64,000 nucleotides of DNA from Acanthacorydalis orientalis (GCA_034766995.1 CM068319.1:20060922-20124921); one strand, 5' to 3'; numbered from the stretch's first letter, positions 13,311 to 27,026 are shown. A program made the numbers and translations. The notes: generated by a model from the sequence alone, not told the origin.

Positions 13311-13547
13311 GAGTACTTATTATTTATTCAACTGAAATAATATATATTTTATATACTTGAAAAAACTTTTTAAATTACAAATTACATTTAAAAATGTATA
13401 CTAACGAATACTTATACAATATTTCGATTAAAGATTTCATCATTCTAAAAAAAGATTATACATTCTTTGATGTTTTTTTTTAGATATTTACCCATAATAT
13501 ATATTACTAACTATTTTTACATTTCTGAATTCGCTTTATATTTGTAG

Positions 13548-13721
13548 ACTCATTACGGAGCCGGAAACGGTGCAACTGTGGACGAATTGCCGCCGCCACC
13601 ATCTCCATCAAATTTACAAGAAGCATCAATTTTAGATGGTGTACCTCGTCAAAGTTCCACTGATAGGGGAGTCCAAGAGCCACCCGCTTCAGCAACCACA
13701 CAACATTCTGTTCAAGTACAG
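13548..13721 (+). CDS. Internal coding exon, Pro/Ser-rich disordered segment
   Basis: The exon is 174 nt (58 codons), with acceptor TTTGTAG|ACT and a near-perfect donor CAG|GTAAGT. It is open in phase 0 at both ends and continues the 82-codon exon at 8810. It starts THYGAGNGATVDELPPPPSP, has a patch GVPRQSSTDRG that resembles a basophilic-kinase or 14-3-3 type site (RQSSTD), and ends in a Gln/Ser/Thr-rich tail with SVQVQ. GC content and third-position use contrast sharply with the flanking introns. The composition suggests a disordered linker in a larger signalling or scaffold protein, but I cannot name the family. The antisense 64-codon frame over the same bases is a shadow. The next exon may be the 34-nt one at 45015. 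Confidence 0.82.
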
Positions 13722-14653
13722 GTAAGTGAATACTCTAATACCTAGAAAGATAATTACATATTGTACAAAGCAATGTATATTATACAAAGATGATGGCTGT
13801 TAGACGTGTATTGAGAAATATTCACGTATAATATTTAATTTATCTAATTATTTCATGTATATTATAATTAAATTTCCAGGATATTGTTTCATTAATACCT
13901 GTTTATTAAGTATTAATATATAAATAACAAATACTCTAACTTATTTCTTTATTAAGATTAGATGCTATCCGTAATCGGTTGTTTATTAATTGTTTTAATT
14001 ATTTAATTCTAAATTATAGTCATCCATTGTATTTACACCCAGTAATATATTATATTTTAAATATATAAACCCTTGACGAATTTTATATTTCACTATCTAT
14101 CTTATAAAAATACTAAAAACATTACTTTCAATAACATTAAACTATATTTGAACATATTTAGCTATACATGTTTTTGCTACTTTGAGCCTTTTAGATATCG
14201 GTCAGTTCATATTCCGTTTTTTTTTCCTATCACCAACTAACGTACGATACTTTTTTATATAGATAGATGTTGAACGATGACCCTTGTGTTTATTCAGAAA
14301 GCTATCTTAAATATAATATGTCAAGCTTCGTTTTATTTTCTCCTTATTACCGTTTATAGTAACGTCAATAACATTTTTATCATATATTTTTTCCTTAAAA
14401 ATACAATTTATATGTTTTTTTTACATCGTTTAACTATACCGTTTCTTATTTTGTGTTGGTATATATTTTTTTATTAATATGTACAAGGTCAAATAACAGT
14501 AAATGACAAATGATAGAAACATTTCGATTATTCCAAATATATATTAAAATATACACCTGATTTATTCTTTAAAATTACTATTTTCTTTTTTTTACGTCGT
14601 CGATTTAAAAATACATTGCTTTTGTCCGCAATAGTATTGGAATAGGTCAGCAG

Positions 14654-14660
14654 TGACTCA
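14654..14660. promoter_or_regulatory. AP-1/bZIP-type site in a GC-richer patch
   Basis: TGACTCA lies in GTCAGCAGTGACTCAACTGG, in a short island of balanced composition. It is the same core as at 4922. This is a motif match only. Confidence 0.25.
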
Positions 14661-14940
14661 ACTGGTTACAGTGTAAAGAGGGCAACACTTAATGTATCGT
14701 AAAAACTCTTAAATTATCTTATATGTTTAAAAATATTTGTACATAAATAATTAACATTACCGATTATTAAAAAAATGACTTGGTTATGATATTTTTTTAA
14801 ATAAAATGAGTCATAGTCTTAAAATAAAACTATTATATTAATTGTATTTGAAATTTTAACTATATTATTAGTCGACGTAGAATATCAAATAATGATTCTA
14901 CTATATTAGTCTCTTCATTTTGTTGCTAATATGTACTGCT

Positions 14941-14972
14941 GTACAGTTCAAGTACATTGAATGAACTGTTAC
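14941..14972. repeat. Short inverted repeat
   Basis: ACAGTTCA (14943-14950) pairs with TGAACTGT (14962-14969) across an 11-nt loop. Confidence 0.6.
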
Positions 14973-15184
14973 TGACTGCCATGAGTTGCTAAAAATAAAC
15001 TAAGAGTATTTTAATAAATTACAGTCAACAAAATGTAATTTAACAAAGTTAACATTTGATGTTAAGCTACACAAACAATAATTTATTTACTCATCCCATT
15101 CCTTATTTCGAGATATTAGTTATTATACCCCGTATTGCGTTTAATATTCACAACGAATATATTTGTTAATGTAGATTACAGTAA

Positions 15185-15188
<4 letters not shown>

Positions 15189-15225
<37 letters not shown>

Positions 15226-15232
15226 TATATGT
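15189..15232. repeat. (TA)n microsatellite
   Basis: TA units with one AAATA interruption, then TGTATGTATA. Confidence 0.88.
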
Positions 15233-16269
15233 ATGTATATTTATAATTTCACTAATTTTACTTGAATTTTATGTACATACCTATAATACATCTTTTTCTA
15301 TGTATTTAAAATACAGAAAAAAGTAAAAAAATATTTTTTAATTAACATTGAATCCTAATAAATAAACAATGTTCGGTTATAAACCTCTAACTAAAAAGTA
15401 CTTAAAACATATTTAGGATTTTTCAATAGAACTATTGTTTTTCGGGAACTTCTTCAATTATTGTAACTGTAGTTTTTTTTGTACTGTGGCTCTGTTTATT
15501 TTTAAATTAATATTCACTTTGCACAAAGTAAGTTTTTTTCCTGGCCACAATATTAAGTTATGTTTGATTTTTATGTACACAAAATCTGATAGCAGATTTT
15601 CCTGTATTTTAGTGCCCTAAAAATTTTGATATCGCTATCAAAATACATCTAAACAATAGCAATTATAATTGATAAACATTCATTGAACGTTTATATTTAG
15701 AGAAAATGTTGTATAGTTTTTGAAAAGTGCAAATTTATTCTTAAATTAAATTATGTAAGTAATTTCTTTGAATTTAATTACTTTTATAATATAACACAGT
15801 TCATTTTCATTTCGATTTTTAAATATAAATAATTTTGTCCGCCATCCAAAGAACTAATATCTGTTTAAAAACAAATATATTTATTTTGTTTATTGTTTTT
15901 CTACTTAAGTATCTTAACATTAAATGCATTGAACATTTGTATAATCAACAAACTAATCTACGAAAAGAGTAAAAGTAATTGATAATATCCATACTTATTT
16001 GTTCGACTACGAAAATTTTACATTATTGAACTTTAAATAAGAAATTAAAACGTTTTTTTGTTTTTATAATTTATTATTATTGAGTAATTTAATTCAATTT
16101 TCAAATCATAAAAGAACTTTTGATAATTTCAAAATGATATACAGTTCATAAAAATGAACTTATTAAATAATGATATGATTTTAAATTTAAAGACTTTTCT
16201 ATTACCAACTTTTAATTTGCATTTTTTCAAAAGCACACAAACAATCGATAAAAATTTACTTCTTCTTCT

Positions 16270-16700
16270 TATTATTTTATTAAAACTGTGAGTTCCATCT
16301 AGCGTTCGGTATATACATTTAAACGTTCACAAAGCTGTGATTCCAACCGGTTCGTTCATTCGATATTATACTTATATACAAATACTCAAGATATATATAT
16401 ATATATATACACATATTCGTAACAATAAAATATGGATTTTCATTGAAAGTGGAGCAATGGAGCAAGCGCCGCGAGGTATATCACATTTTGAATACAACGC
16501 GACGTCTATCTATCAATCTTTGTCCATTTTTATGTCGCTTACTTCGCGTGTCTTGTGATTGAATAGCCTTTCAGATATGCTGGGCGACTTTTCAAAGTGA
16601 TAATCTTTTTGCCAACATTGGGCTAAAGAGAATGATCAATCATTTTTTTTGTAGAAAAATAAACGTTTGTTATGTAGTGAATCGTCGAAAAGGTATTAAC
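16270..16700. promoter_or_regulatory. CpG-bearing island, possible regulatory element
   Basis: The patch contains TCATTC (16356-16361), a full TCAKTY initiator match, within CCGGTTCGTTCATTCG, and a CpG-rich piece GAGCAAGCGCCGCGAGG further on. A short (TA)n at about 16391 interrupts it. The TATATA at 16310 is too far (about -48) to be a normal TATA box for that initiator. There is no coding frame of quality. It may be a minor start region or an enhancer. Confidence 0.3.
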
Positions 16701-17008
16701 ACGATAAACGAATTAAAAGTATAATGTGTTTAATAAATTATGCAAAATAATGGACGTGTCACAAGGAGCGGTTCAGTTTCAATGGACAAAAAACACGAAC
16801 GGACGTTTCTCTTTAATGATGTAATTGGTTTTAAAGCTTACTCTCTTAATATTACTTCACTAAAATCCTATACTTCATTAAATGGATATTTTTACACCGA
16901 TCGTTTATTCTGTCGAATTTGGTTAAATTTGAATCACTTAAATTACTGTTTTTTATTTGAGACGATTTTTGTTAATATCAAAGAATTGTATTATGATATA
17001 TGATTAAA

Positions 17009-17012
<4 letters not shown>

Positions 17013-17070
<58 letters not shown>
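17013..17070. repeat. (TA)n microsatellite, about 29 units
   Basis: Uninterrupted TA tract. Confidence 0.95.
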
Positions 17071-17071
<1 letters not shown>

Positions 17072-18475
17072 GTAATGTATTTTTTAGTTATGATATAATG
17101 ACTAGTATAATAACAAGTTTATTACTCTTGTTCCATCTTTTGCCTTAAATATCGCCAATGTAATTTACTTTTGAGATTATCATGTAATAGAAACCACGCG
17201 ATTAATTTAAATTATGAAAATAAAATAATATTCAAAACATTTATCCGAAAAACTTTTGTTGTTGCATAAACATATTTAGTAATTTTAAAATTCACAAATT
17301 ATTTTTTCATTCACTCTATAAATCATACAAATGTTATCCCAATAACATGTTTTCAATAAATTATTATTAGTAATTTTTGCTTGTTGCTTATGTACATTTC
17401 AGTGACAATTTCAGCCATCATTCTAGAGCATTAAAATATAGAAAAGTTTGTTTTTCTATACCTTAGTAATCTGAAGTTGAATTTTTTTCTGATTTGCGGA
17501 GCGAATCGAAAATTCATTTTTGAAAATGAATTTATCCCCAGAGAAAAAATTAATTTGTGGATTTCAGTACCATCAAACAAGGATGTATAAAAATAATTAG
17601 CAATAGTTTATCAACAATTGATTGTAAAATTATATTTTTAATCTTCCGTAGTTTTGTATTTTTTTATGTATTTAAGGTGAAATTTATCGTACAAAATGAT
17701 TTAAAACATATATTTTCTATAATAATACGAATGAGTCAGTCACTCATATATCACTATTTTAAAATGAATTTTTTTCGAGTAATCAAAATTTAAACATTAA
17801 AAAATATTCATTTATTAATAAAAAATACAATAAGTTTATTAATATTATTACTTAATTTAGATGTACATTTAAATAAAAATAATTTATCATAATTTCAATT
17901 GAATTAAAATGAAAATTGGTTCAGTATATCATACACCAGCTTTATGAAAAACGAATTAAAATTTCTTTAAATCAGGTATTTATTGAACTCAGTTTCCTTT
18001 TTACTACAACATTTTCTGTATATATCTTTCTATAAATTTTTAAATGCCTTTTCATAAAATTGTTTTGAAATCAAGATTAACTGAATATATTATTTAAAAT
18101 ATTTAAATATGAGTATCAATGAACGAACGGTTGAAATGAATTAAACAAAAATGATAAATGAGATTTTTATTTAAGAATATAATTTTAATTTCGTAGAAAT
18201 ATGGTACATTCAGTTAAGGGTAACGAAAGTTTCTCTCGAATATATAAATGAAATCGTTAATGTTAATATATTATAACGAATGATTAATATAATTTGTATG
18301 TTTTGACTCAAATGAATTTTTCTATTAACAAAACCTAAAAGTGAAAAATTAAGTATAGATTTTAATGGGTATACATTATTTTTTTGTACCGATGAAAATT
18401 AATATTATACAATATTGTAATTATAAATAATTCACTGTAATATTACTAATAAAATAAAATTTTATAGCATTTAAA

Positions 18476-18479
<4 letters not shown>

Positions 18480-18534
<55 letters not shown>
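18480..18534. repeat. (TA)n microsatellite, about 27 units
   Basis: Uninterrupted AT tract between GTAC and CATTATT. Confidence 0.95.
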
Positions 18535-18536
<2 letters not shown>

Positions 18537-18928
18537 TATTAAATTAAAACAATTTACAATCGAACCAATTTCTCTTAAATGAAAAATTATAATATTTAAA
18601 AATAAGAATCCAATACGTGACGTTTTTCAATTTCTATTATGGTAAACTCGTATTTGTTCATCATAATAAAAGATATCTATTAAGTAAAACCTTCATTAAA
18701 ACATATATAGTTAATATATGAATTTATTCTGTGAAGTTTATGAAGATTAATTCAATCATTATAAACTTTTTTCTAGATAGAAATAAAACTATGTATCAAT
18801 TTTATTTATAAACAGTTTTTAAAAATAACTTATTGTTAGTGCACGTACTGTAATTTTAATTTAACTACCAACCTGTTAGATATTTAATGAACTGTATTTT
18901 ATAAAACTTTAAACTACGTGTTGATATA

Positions 18929-18932
<4 letters not shown>

Positions 18933-18988
<56 letters not shown>
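18933..18988. repeat. (TA)n-(GA)n compound microsatellite
   Basis: About twenty TA units followed directly by about eight GA units. Confidence 0.95.
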
Positions 18989-19089
18989 ATTGAGAAAAAC
19001 ACTCATAATTAATAAACAAGTCACACATAACTGTACAAACAACAAACTATTACGTTGATTTAAATTAAAATTTTACAACGAAATGCAAA

Positions 19090-19450
19090 ATTTGTATAAC
19101 AGGAACGAAATTAACACATGTTCGTTATATGAACTAGGGGCCTGATACACGCGTCATTTAATATAAATTACACGTAGTCAAAACAGCTCTCGGATTGTTT
19201 TTATTATAAACACGTACATATACGTTCTGAGCTATCGGATTTCGTGATTTGTTGTACAAATATGTATATACAAACACATGATGTCTAGAAAATAACAAGT
19301 GCAACCACCTATTCGCCACCAGGTGTCAGGTGTGTGCGTCACGCGTCACCTTTCCGCTTACATTAGAACTAAGTATATACGACATGTTTTCATTTCATAT
19401 TGTAAAAGGATAATGTTCTTGAAATATTGAAGGCGAGAGACATTTATAGC
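19090..19450. promoter_or_regulatory. GC-richer island with paired E-boxes
   Basis: The core at 19317-19351 contains two CAGGTG E-boxes one base apart (19320-19325 and 19327-19332) and a doubled GTCAC in GTCACGCGTCAC (19338-19349). CAGGTG is the core bound by Snail-type zinc fingers and some bHLH dimers. No open frame explains the composition, so an intronic cis-regulatory element is the simplest reading. Confidence 0.4.
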
Positions 19451-20041
19451 TTCTCGCTACAGTAGCATGAGTTCTATGGATCTTATCCATTACTCATGTT
19501 GAATTAATTCTATGCATTAAAATCAATATGAATTAAATGATTTAGTATTGGTATACATCAGTATAATTTAAAAAATTATAATTTATAACTATGAATAAAG
19601 ACTATAAAATTATCTTAAAAAGAAAAATGTTTTCATTAGTAGATTTTACTTCAATAAAATTTTCATTTTTGGAGCGTGACCTGAAGGTGCTGGGTAAATC
19701 TTAATTTTTCATTGATTTTGAAGCCAAAAAGGATTTGATTATATTTTCTCCCAAGATCTCCATTATTTTTGTACTAATTTTGACACTCTATTGGTATATA
19801 TTTTTCATTTGCTTGTAGATAACATCTACTATAGCTCAGATATCCGTATCATTTACAGGCAGTCATTATAGAAATTGTTATTTGTCTTCTGTTGTTCCTG
19901 TTTACAGTTGCTAGAAATTTATTACAAATGTGAAAATATGATCATTTTTAATAAATTCTAAGCTTTTTTATTAGATATTTACAATATCAAGTTTTCTACG
20001 TCTGTGTTTTTGATATAATGTTTAATTTTCTGTATCGAGAA

Positions 20042-20109
20042 CTTTGTTATACACCTCTCTTGTTTAAAAAATATTCTTTTAAACAAGAGTATAACAAGAG
20101 TAACAAAGA
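20042..20109. repeat. Nested inverted repeat, long hairpin
   Basis: CTCTTGTTTAAAA (20057-20069) is the exact complement of TTTTAAACAAGAG (20077-20089) across a 7-nt loop. Outside it GTTATAC (20046-20052) pairs with GTATAAC (20089-20095), and CTTTGTTA also matches TAACAAAG further right. The right side carries ACAAGAG twice, which suggests a small local duplication. Confidence 0.75.
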
Positions 20110-21078
20110 TATTCTTTTAAAAGGTAGATTCCATGTATTCACCTTCAATTTTTTAAAAAAATATGACATTTACACTTTCTTCGCCTAGTCTTTTTTTTCT
20201 CATATTTTAATTTATACTGCGAAAGATGACATTGTCTTACTTGTGGTTATAATTGTTTTATGCTTACTGACTACCCTCTCCATTTTAGTGGATACTTTTT
20301 TAACTCTTCAAATTTGCACCCCAGCAATTACCTGATAATTAGTTTTATTGATGATTTTATTCTTCTTTCTCAAACATTAAATGATAGTTCTTTAGGTCTG
20401 CATATAAGTTGACTTATTAATTACTTAGCATTTTCATCCTGTTAGTCAATCATTTTTTTATCAATCAATTAAAAATACTTATGATATTTCTTAAAAATGT
20501 GAAATGTTTATTGAATTAACATACGAAAAAATCTTATTCTGAAATGAACAACAGTTCTTCGAAACATATCCGAATAAAATATTATTTTTTAGTCATAAGT
20601 ATGTAAATATTTAATGAAACAATTAAAAAAAACTGTAAAGTGTCAAATAAAATACACAAAACACAAACGAATAATAACAAGTCGTGAAAATAATTCCAAT
20701 TTAATAGGCGTTAAATGTAGGAATGAAAAGTAAACGCTGAAGGGAAGTCTATAAATAATAAATTGGCAACGTCAGAGACATTTCTTAAGATATTATCTTG
20801 AGTTCATATGTCGGACGTGAGGAGTTCTCGTTACTTGCTACCGCTGTGTCAATATTACACAGAAGTTTTTTGGCGTGCAGCCAGAAAACGTTAAAATTGA
20901 TGACCGTCATTTTTGTTATGTGCATCTGTCAAATGTTTTATATACATCTTTCACACATACTTCACAGTAAACCGTGAGAATTTTTGACATACGATAATTT
21001 GTTCCGAATCACGTATTATGTTATTTTTTTGAATGGTTTCCAAAACCATAAATTTTCATATAAATCGTGGAAATAGAT

Positions 21079-21081
<3 letters not shown>

Positions 21082-21126
<45 letters not shown>
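21082..21126. repeat. (TA)n microsatellite
   Basis: About 22 uninterrupted units. Confidence 0.94.
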
Positions 21127-21128
<2 letters not shown>

Positions 21129-21600
21129 GAAAAGATTGTGTATGCCATTAAAACAAACATTGTCTGATAAAACTATATAACACAGTCACATATCCATGAT
21201 GTTCATTTCATTAAACAAATTTTAGAATAATGTAAATTATTAAAAATTAATTATTCCAATTAATTAACAGTGAAAACTCATTTAAGATAACTTATAAAAC
21301 AAAACATGTATTGAATCAAAAGTTAAATAGAATTATATAGAAGTCGTCGTTGTAAATTGCAAGTAACATACTTGAACATTATCTTGGAACATATCCAGTT
21401 ATTTTGTAATGAAATAAAATCACATTGTAAAAAGTATATTAAATGCATACGATTTTAACATTATTGTGATTTATACTTTTTTAATTTTCTCGTACATTAA
21501 TTCTGAAAACAATGCCAAGAATATTTTTTGTTCACTTTTATTTAACAAACTGGATTGCTTTTTAATTTGTAAAAATAGGAGAAGTGTATCTATATATGTG

Positions 21601-21601
<1 letters not shown>

Positions 21602-21667
<66 letters not shown>

Positions 21668-21670
21668 AGC
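21602..21670. repeat. (TA)n-(GA)n compound microsatellite
   Basis: About fourteen TA units, about twelve GA units, then decayed GA ending AGACAGAGAGAAG. Confidence 0.95.
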
Positions 21671-21897
21671 TATTTAGCTATTTATTATATTAAGCTGTTT
21701 AGCTATTACATAAATATTTTTCGAAAATATGATAAAATAAATATATCAAAAAGCACGAAAACAAAATTCTAGATAAACATACTTATACACATAAAATTGA
21801 ATGTCTATCAAACAAATGTAATAGTACATACAAACAATACACATTAAACTTGTAAATCGATGAAGGTTAAAGATAAAATAATTAATCAAATGTCATT

Positions 21898-21909
21898 TAT
21901 ATATATATA

Positions 21910-21951
<42 letters not shown>

Positions 21952-22026
21952 GATATACATATACACATATAATATATATATATATATATAGATATACATA
22001 TACACATATAATATATATATATATAT

Positions 22027-22070
<44 letters not shown>

Positions 22071-22087
22071 ATATATATATATATATA
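21898..22087. repeat. Complex TA / GATATACATATACACATATA array
   Basis: A 190-bp TA array containing two copies of a longer unit (GATATACATATACACATATA, near 21951 and 21991), so a higher-order duplication has spread inside the microsatellite. Confidence 0.92.
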
Positions 22088-22800
22088 ACATATGTATGGA
22101 TGTAAAGTAAGGACATTTTAAATGTACTTCATATCATATTTTATTCAAAACAAAATGTGGAATTGTGTTGATATTGATAAAATTATAGAATTTCTATAAT
22201 AAATTCATATCTTAAAGTACATAAATACAGGTTTGTACGTACAGATTGTTTCAAAAATAAGTACAAGAGTTTAATGTAGTTTTGAATACAAAAATAATAA
22301 AAAAATACTTTATAACATTTTTTTTTAATAACACTTTATTTTCTAGTTATAATAATTGTTTTTAATCTAGGTATTTTGTTTTGAAAATTATTATGTGTAC
22401 AATTTCTGAAAAAATAGGAATGAATTTTGAAATTTGTCATTGTGTTGTCTGATATTTTATAAAATTTATTTCAAATCATTATATTCATCATTTGTTCGAG
22501 TAAAATGTTTAGGATGCATTCTCTCCATGCCAATAAAAGTATTAGTGTTAAATTTACATATTTTAAATATTTTATTCTGTAGCGCAATTCTTTTCATGTA
22601 ATTATGAAATTTTTGACTTGCAATACATTTTTTAATAGTTGTAAAGAGGAAATTTATATAAAGTATAACTCGAGCACGTGTAGTATATTATATTTAAAAT
22701 ATTTGTCAAATGTACTTAATTTTTCTGTATAAATTATTTCTAAATTGTTTTAATTACTAAATATTATGATATTATAAGTTAAAATTAAACAATTTCAATT

Positions 22801-22803
<3 letters not shown>

Positions 22804-22848
<45 letters not shown>
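22804..22848. repeat. (TA)n microsatellite
   Basis: About 22 uninterrupted units. Confidence 0.93.
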
Positions 22849-22850
<2 letters not shown>

Positions 22851-22920
22851 CATTACATAAATGTATTAAATATGATTAATCAAATTAAAAAAAAGTAAAT
22901 AAGTCATCTAACGCATTCTG

Positions 22921-22923
<3 letters not shown>

Positions 22924-22976
<53 letters not shown>

Positions 22977-22977
22977 A
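22924..22977. repeat. (TA)n-(TG)n compound microsatellite
   Basis: About eighteen TA units then eight TG units. Confidence 0.94.
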
Positions 22978-25281
22978 TATGTATAAAATGTACTGTATAT
23001 ATAATGCTATTGAAGAAATGTGAACCAAGGGTCTACTTTATGTATTGTAGATTCTGTGAACGATTTAAAGTTTGCTTTTTTTAGAGAAAAAAATACCGTC
23101 ACGTACAAAAACATGTGAAAGTCTCATAAGGCTTGTTTCCCAATAGAAAACTTATCTAAAATTCTCAAGAGCTCTTAAGACGAATGTTGCAGATAAAAAC
23201 AATTTGTTATGAACTTTCATTTTTTTCTACCAGTCAGCTTCAATTTTTCTTTCCGTTTCAAACAAGTTATAATCACACATACTCATATACACTATATTTT
23301 GTATATATATATATATATATACACATACACGTATAACGTGTGTATGTTTGTATGTGTGCAGTGTACATCTATAGAAATAATGTATGTGTCAATTAATATC
23401 GTTTTAGATAGTACAAAGTGCACTTTTAAGTACGAATTAAAAATTCTGTTAGACATCCAGGGAAAAACTAATTATTCAACATAAATATTCTTTAGTTACA
23501 TAAAGTTACAGTAGTTACTAATGAAAAATCCTTAAATTCATTTTTACAAACAAAATTCCACATAATGTACTTCAGGTAAGAAAGAAAAAAATTAGAATGT
23601 AAAGGAAATTTATAATTTTTGTTGCTAATTATTTTATTTTTTTAAAAACACTTCATCTTAAGTTTTCTGCGCTATTATTATTATTTCAAGGTCATCACAA
23701 CAAATAATATAGCTTTTTTTAATAATTTATAGTTGTTTATGCGCAAACATTATATAAAAGTATATTTTTTATATAATTTTATGAGTCTAAAATATGAAAA
23801 TCTTGTTCATATCCACAAATAAATTTCTTCCCGCACACTTTACATTTTTTATATAAATATAGCACAATTTCTCATTTCGATCTTCACATATGCCAAATTC
23901 AATGGTTAAGTCATAAGATTCAGAGTACGAAATACAAAAAATATATTTTTAAAAAAAATTTAATGATTAATTGTATATCAATAATCTTACTTTTAATGAT
24001 TTATGTTTAACATATCCGTAACTGCTTGTTCTTTTTTTATGTATCTACACTAATTTTTTATTTAGAAAACGTGACTTACTGAACGTGAGATACACTTACA
24101 CTCTAGAAAGTAATAATATTTATTGATTTTTTATCGATTCCATTTCTTATTCATACATTATGGAGTGTAAAAACCTTAATGTGTGTAAAAAAATATTGAG
24201 TATTGGTAGTTATTAAAATTTAACATGAAATAATAACAAAGTTGTTCTTTATGAAAATAACGACATTTTCAAACTAGTTTTAGAGCATATTATTTTTTAA
24301 GTAATCTATATTTTTAATCAATCAAACGAAAAAGTATACATTTATTAAGAGAAATTTCTTAAAATTTAATGCTTGTGACAAATCGTTTAGAAATAATAAA
24401 ATTTCAATTATTTTCTATTATTATATTTTCTTTTTTATGTATTATTTCAGTCGTATAACCGCTAAACATATATATTTTTTTAATTTCTACTCTATATTTA
24501 AAACATAAAAGTATGTTTTTCACTTGAATGTACAATTGACAGTGATTCTATTTTACTGAATGTATTGAAAATTGAAAATATATTTATTATCATTCTAATG
24601 TTATCTAAAAAATTCATAATTCTTCTGTTTACTTAAAACAATTTTATATATTATTGTACCATACATGTATCAAAATACAGAAAAAAGATATATTTGTATT
24701 CATGAGATATTAGATACAAAGGTACACATAATGAATATTATTGATAACATCATATTTTCATATTGCATGTCCTGAAAATGTCATTCAATATATGTAAAGT
24801 GATTGAAGTAGCTATATGATAATATGTGTGAATCATATTAAATCTATATAATCTGTCTCTATTTTCGTGGTGATATATATTTATATACAAATATGTACAA
24901 ACATACAAATACGAATCGTCGTATTGAATCGATTTGCGTCTGTTTAAGCATAAATATTTAGTGTTCTGGCGTTAAATGTTCAATGGTGTTGTACTAGTAT
25001 TAAATGAAATGCTTAGTGATATTTATGATACTAAAGTTTAATTGTTAATTTTATTTATTAATTTACAACAGTTTAGCTAATTAAAAATTTTAGTTACTTT
25101 CTATGAAATAAATGAAAAGGAAAATAAAACATTAATGCTATATTATTTACCATATATCAATAAAATTAGTAAATTTAAAAAAAAAAATAATTTTATTCCT
25201 ATAATGTGTTCATAAGTATTAGGTAAGTTAGAAGGTTAATTTGATAAGAAATCTGTGACTAAAACAGATTCGAAAGATAAT

Positions 25282-25284
<3 letters not shown>

Positions 25285-25316
<32 letters not shown>
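25285..25316. repeat. (TA)n microsatellite
   Basis: About fifteen units. Confidence 0.9.
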
Positions 25317-25318
<2 letters not shown>

Positions 25319-25978
25319 TGAAAATTAAATTTAAGCTGAAAAATTAAATTAAAATAAGTTAGTTTCTGAAATCATTAACATTAATATTACAGAAAATTCT
25401 AATGTGCTGCATTTTTAATTATTATTTTAATTTTTTATATATGTCATTTAATTTAATTTGTAATTATTTTTTATAAATGATAATTTATTTCTTGTATTTG
25501 TTGGTATTTTATTGTTCAAAATACGTTCGCAGTTCCTTTTCTAGCCATAATATTTCTAAGTAGGTTACTAGTTGCTTCAATGTATTTTCAATGTTAAATA
25601 TTTTGAAAAGTTTCTAACCATCTTTTTTTAATTAAATTTTCGCGTCCAATTTATCACGAACTTCAAAAAATCAATAAATATACAATATAATTGAAATATT
25701 TGTCTTCTTTTGCGAAATTTTAATACTTTGTCTTATTTTATTTCAATGTAATTTTTTACATTAGTGCCGTATTTATATATTTTTATATGAATTACTTTTT
25801 AGAATTTAGTGATTTTTCTATTGTTTGTATAAATATTTAATACTAAAATCTATTACACGTAGAGAAACTTTTAGCATTTCATATGTTTTTAAACATATAC
25901 ATTTTGATTATATAATTTTAATAATCTTGAATAATAATTATTAACAAATACAAAAAACATTTAATTATTTATTAAGAA

Positions 25979-26028
<50 letters not shown>

Positions 26029-26046
26029 TATATATATATACATATA
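25979..26046. repeat. (TA)n microsatellite with interruptions
   Basis: About twenty AT units, then CATATAATATATATATACATATATG. Confidence 0.92.
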
Positions 26047-26830
26047 TGTATTATTTTACGAAAAGATGGTGTAAAAATTATAAAAGTGTAAAAAAATAAC
26101 ATGTTCTTATATATTTCATTGTTCATTAAATAGTTAAATAAATCTTCATAACAAATGGGTTTGTTTTCAATGAAAACACGTATAAATATTTTATAAATTA
26201 TAACATTAGAATGTACGTATTTGGTGATATTATATGTTTTTGCTTCAGTAGTTGTCATCTTATTGAGTAATAGAAAATCAAGTCATAACTTTGTACAAGT
26301 AATACAATTTAAAAATATAAATATTCTTAAAAAATTATACTACTGTACTTTTTTATTATTAAATATAATTTAAAAATATTTACAAACTATTAAGAGCCAT
26401 CTAACCAGAATAAAAGTATTGGTTCAAATATTAATTTTTGGTTAAATTTCAAGTGTTACTCTAATATTAACTTCATCGAATGTTTTTCGAAGAAGAGACC
26501 TATAATTGTATTTATCATTATATACAATTAAGTTAATTGTCATATGATTTATGTTTTATAAGCTTTATTTATTCTCTACAAATGACATTTTTTTAAAAGA
26601 CTATTATATTAAATATGTTGATTCACTGAAAAATAATTGTTTCAATTTTATCTATCTGCCGTTTGTTCAAAGTTATTTCATTAGAATCTTTGAAACCACT
26701 TTTCCTGAATTCTGCCTATATCTACATAAAGATGATGCAAGTCGAAAACAGTCGGTTTTGTTTTTTTAAACATTTCTATTTATTATTATAATATAATGTA
26801 ATTCACTATATATATATATAGTATTATAAT

Positions 26831-26865
<35 letters not shown>

Positions 26866-26965
26866 AATGAAAGTTGAAAAACGATTCACTCAAACATTTT
26901 GAACACAACCATTTATAATACATTTAGTTTCACACCATTACCACGTTTTTTAGCATTGCATAAAC

Positions 26966-26968
<3 letters not shown>

Positions 26969-27023
<55 letters not shown>
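26969..27023. repeat. (TA)n microsatellite
   Basis: About 27 uninterrupted units; forms the left border of the 27.0-27.3 kb island. Confidence 0.95.

Positions 27024-27026
<3 letters not shown>

Larger units (their letters stand above)
9056..13547. other. Intron between the two coding exons
   Basis: This 4.5-kb stretch starts GTGAGT and ends TTATATTTGTAG. It holds (TA)n tracts at about 10513, 10951 and 13272, a hairpin at 11581-11620, and a mildly GC-richer patch at 12480-12560. No additional exon with convincing splice sites and an open frame was found. Confidence 0.6.

Noticed and set aside
13507..13701. Minus-strand 64-codon frame
   Set aside because: It is the antisense shadow of the exon at 13548-13721, whose splice sites fit the + strand.
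25222..25228. Perfect GTAAGT donor after TTAG
   Set aside because: No exon-like sequence precedes it and the upstream pyrimidine tract is weak. It is kept only as a weak recursive-site look-alike.
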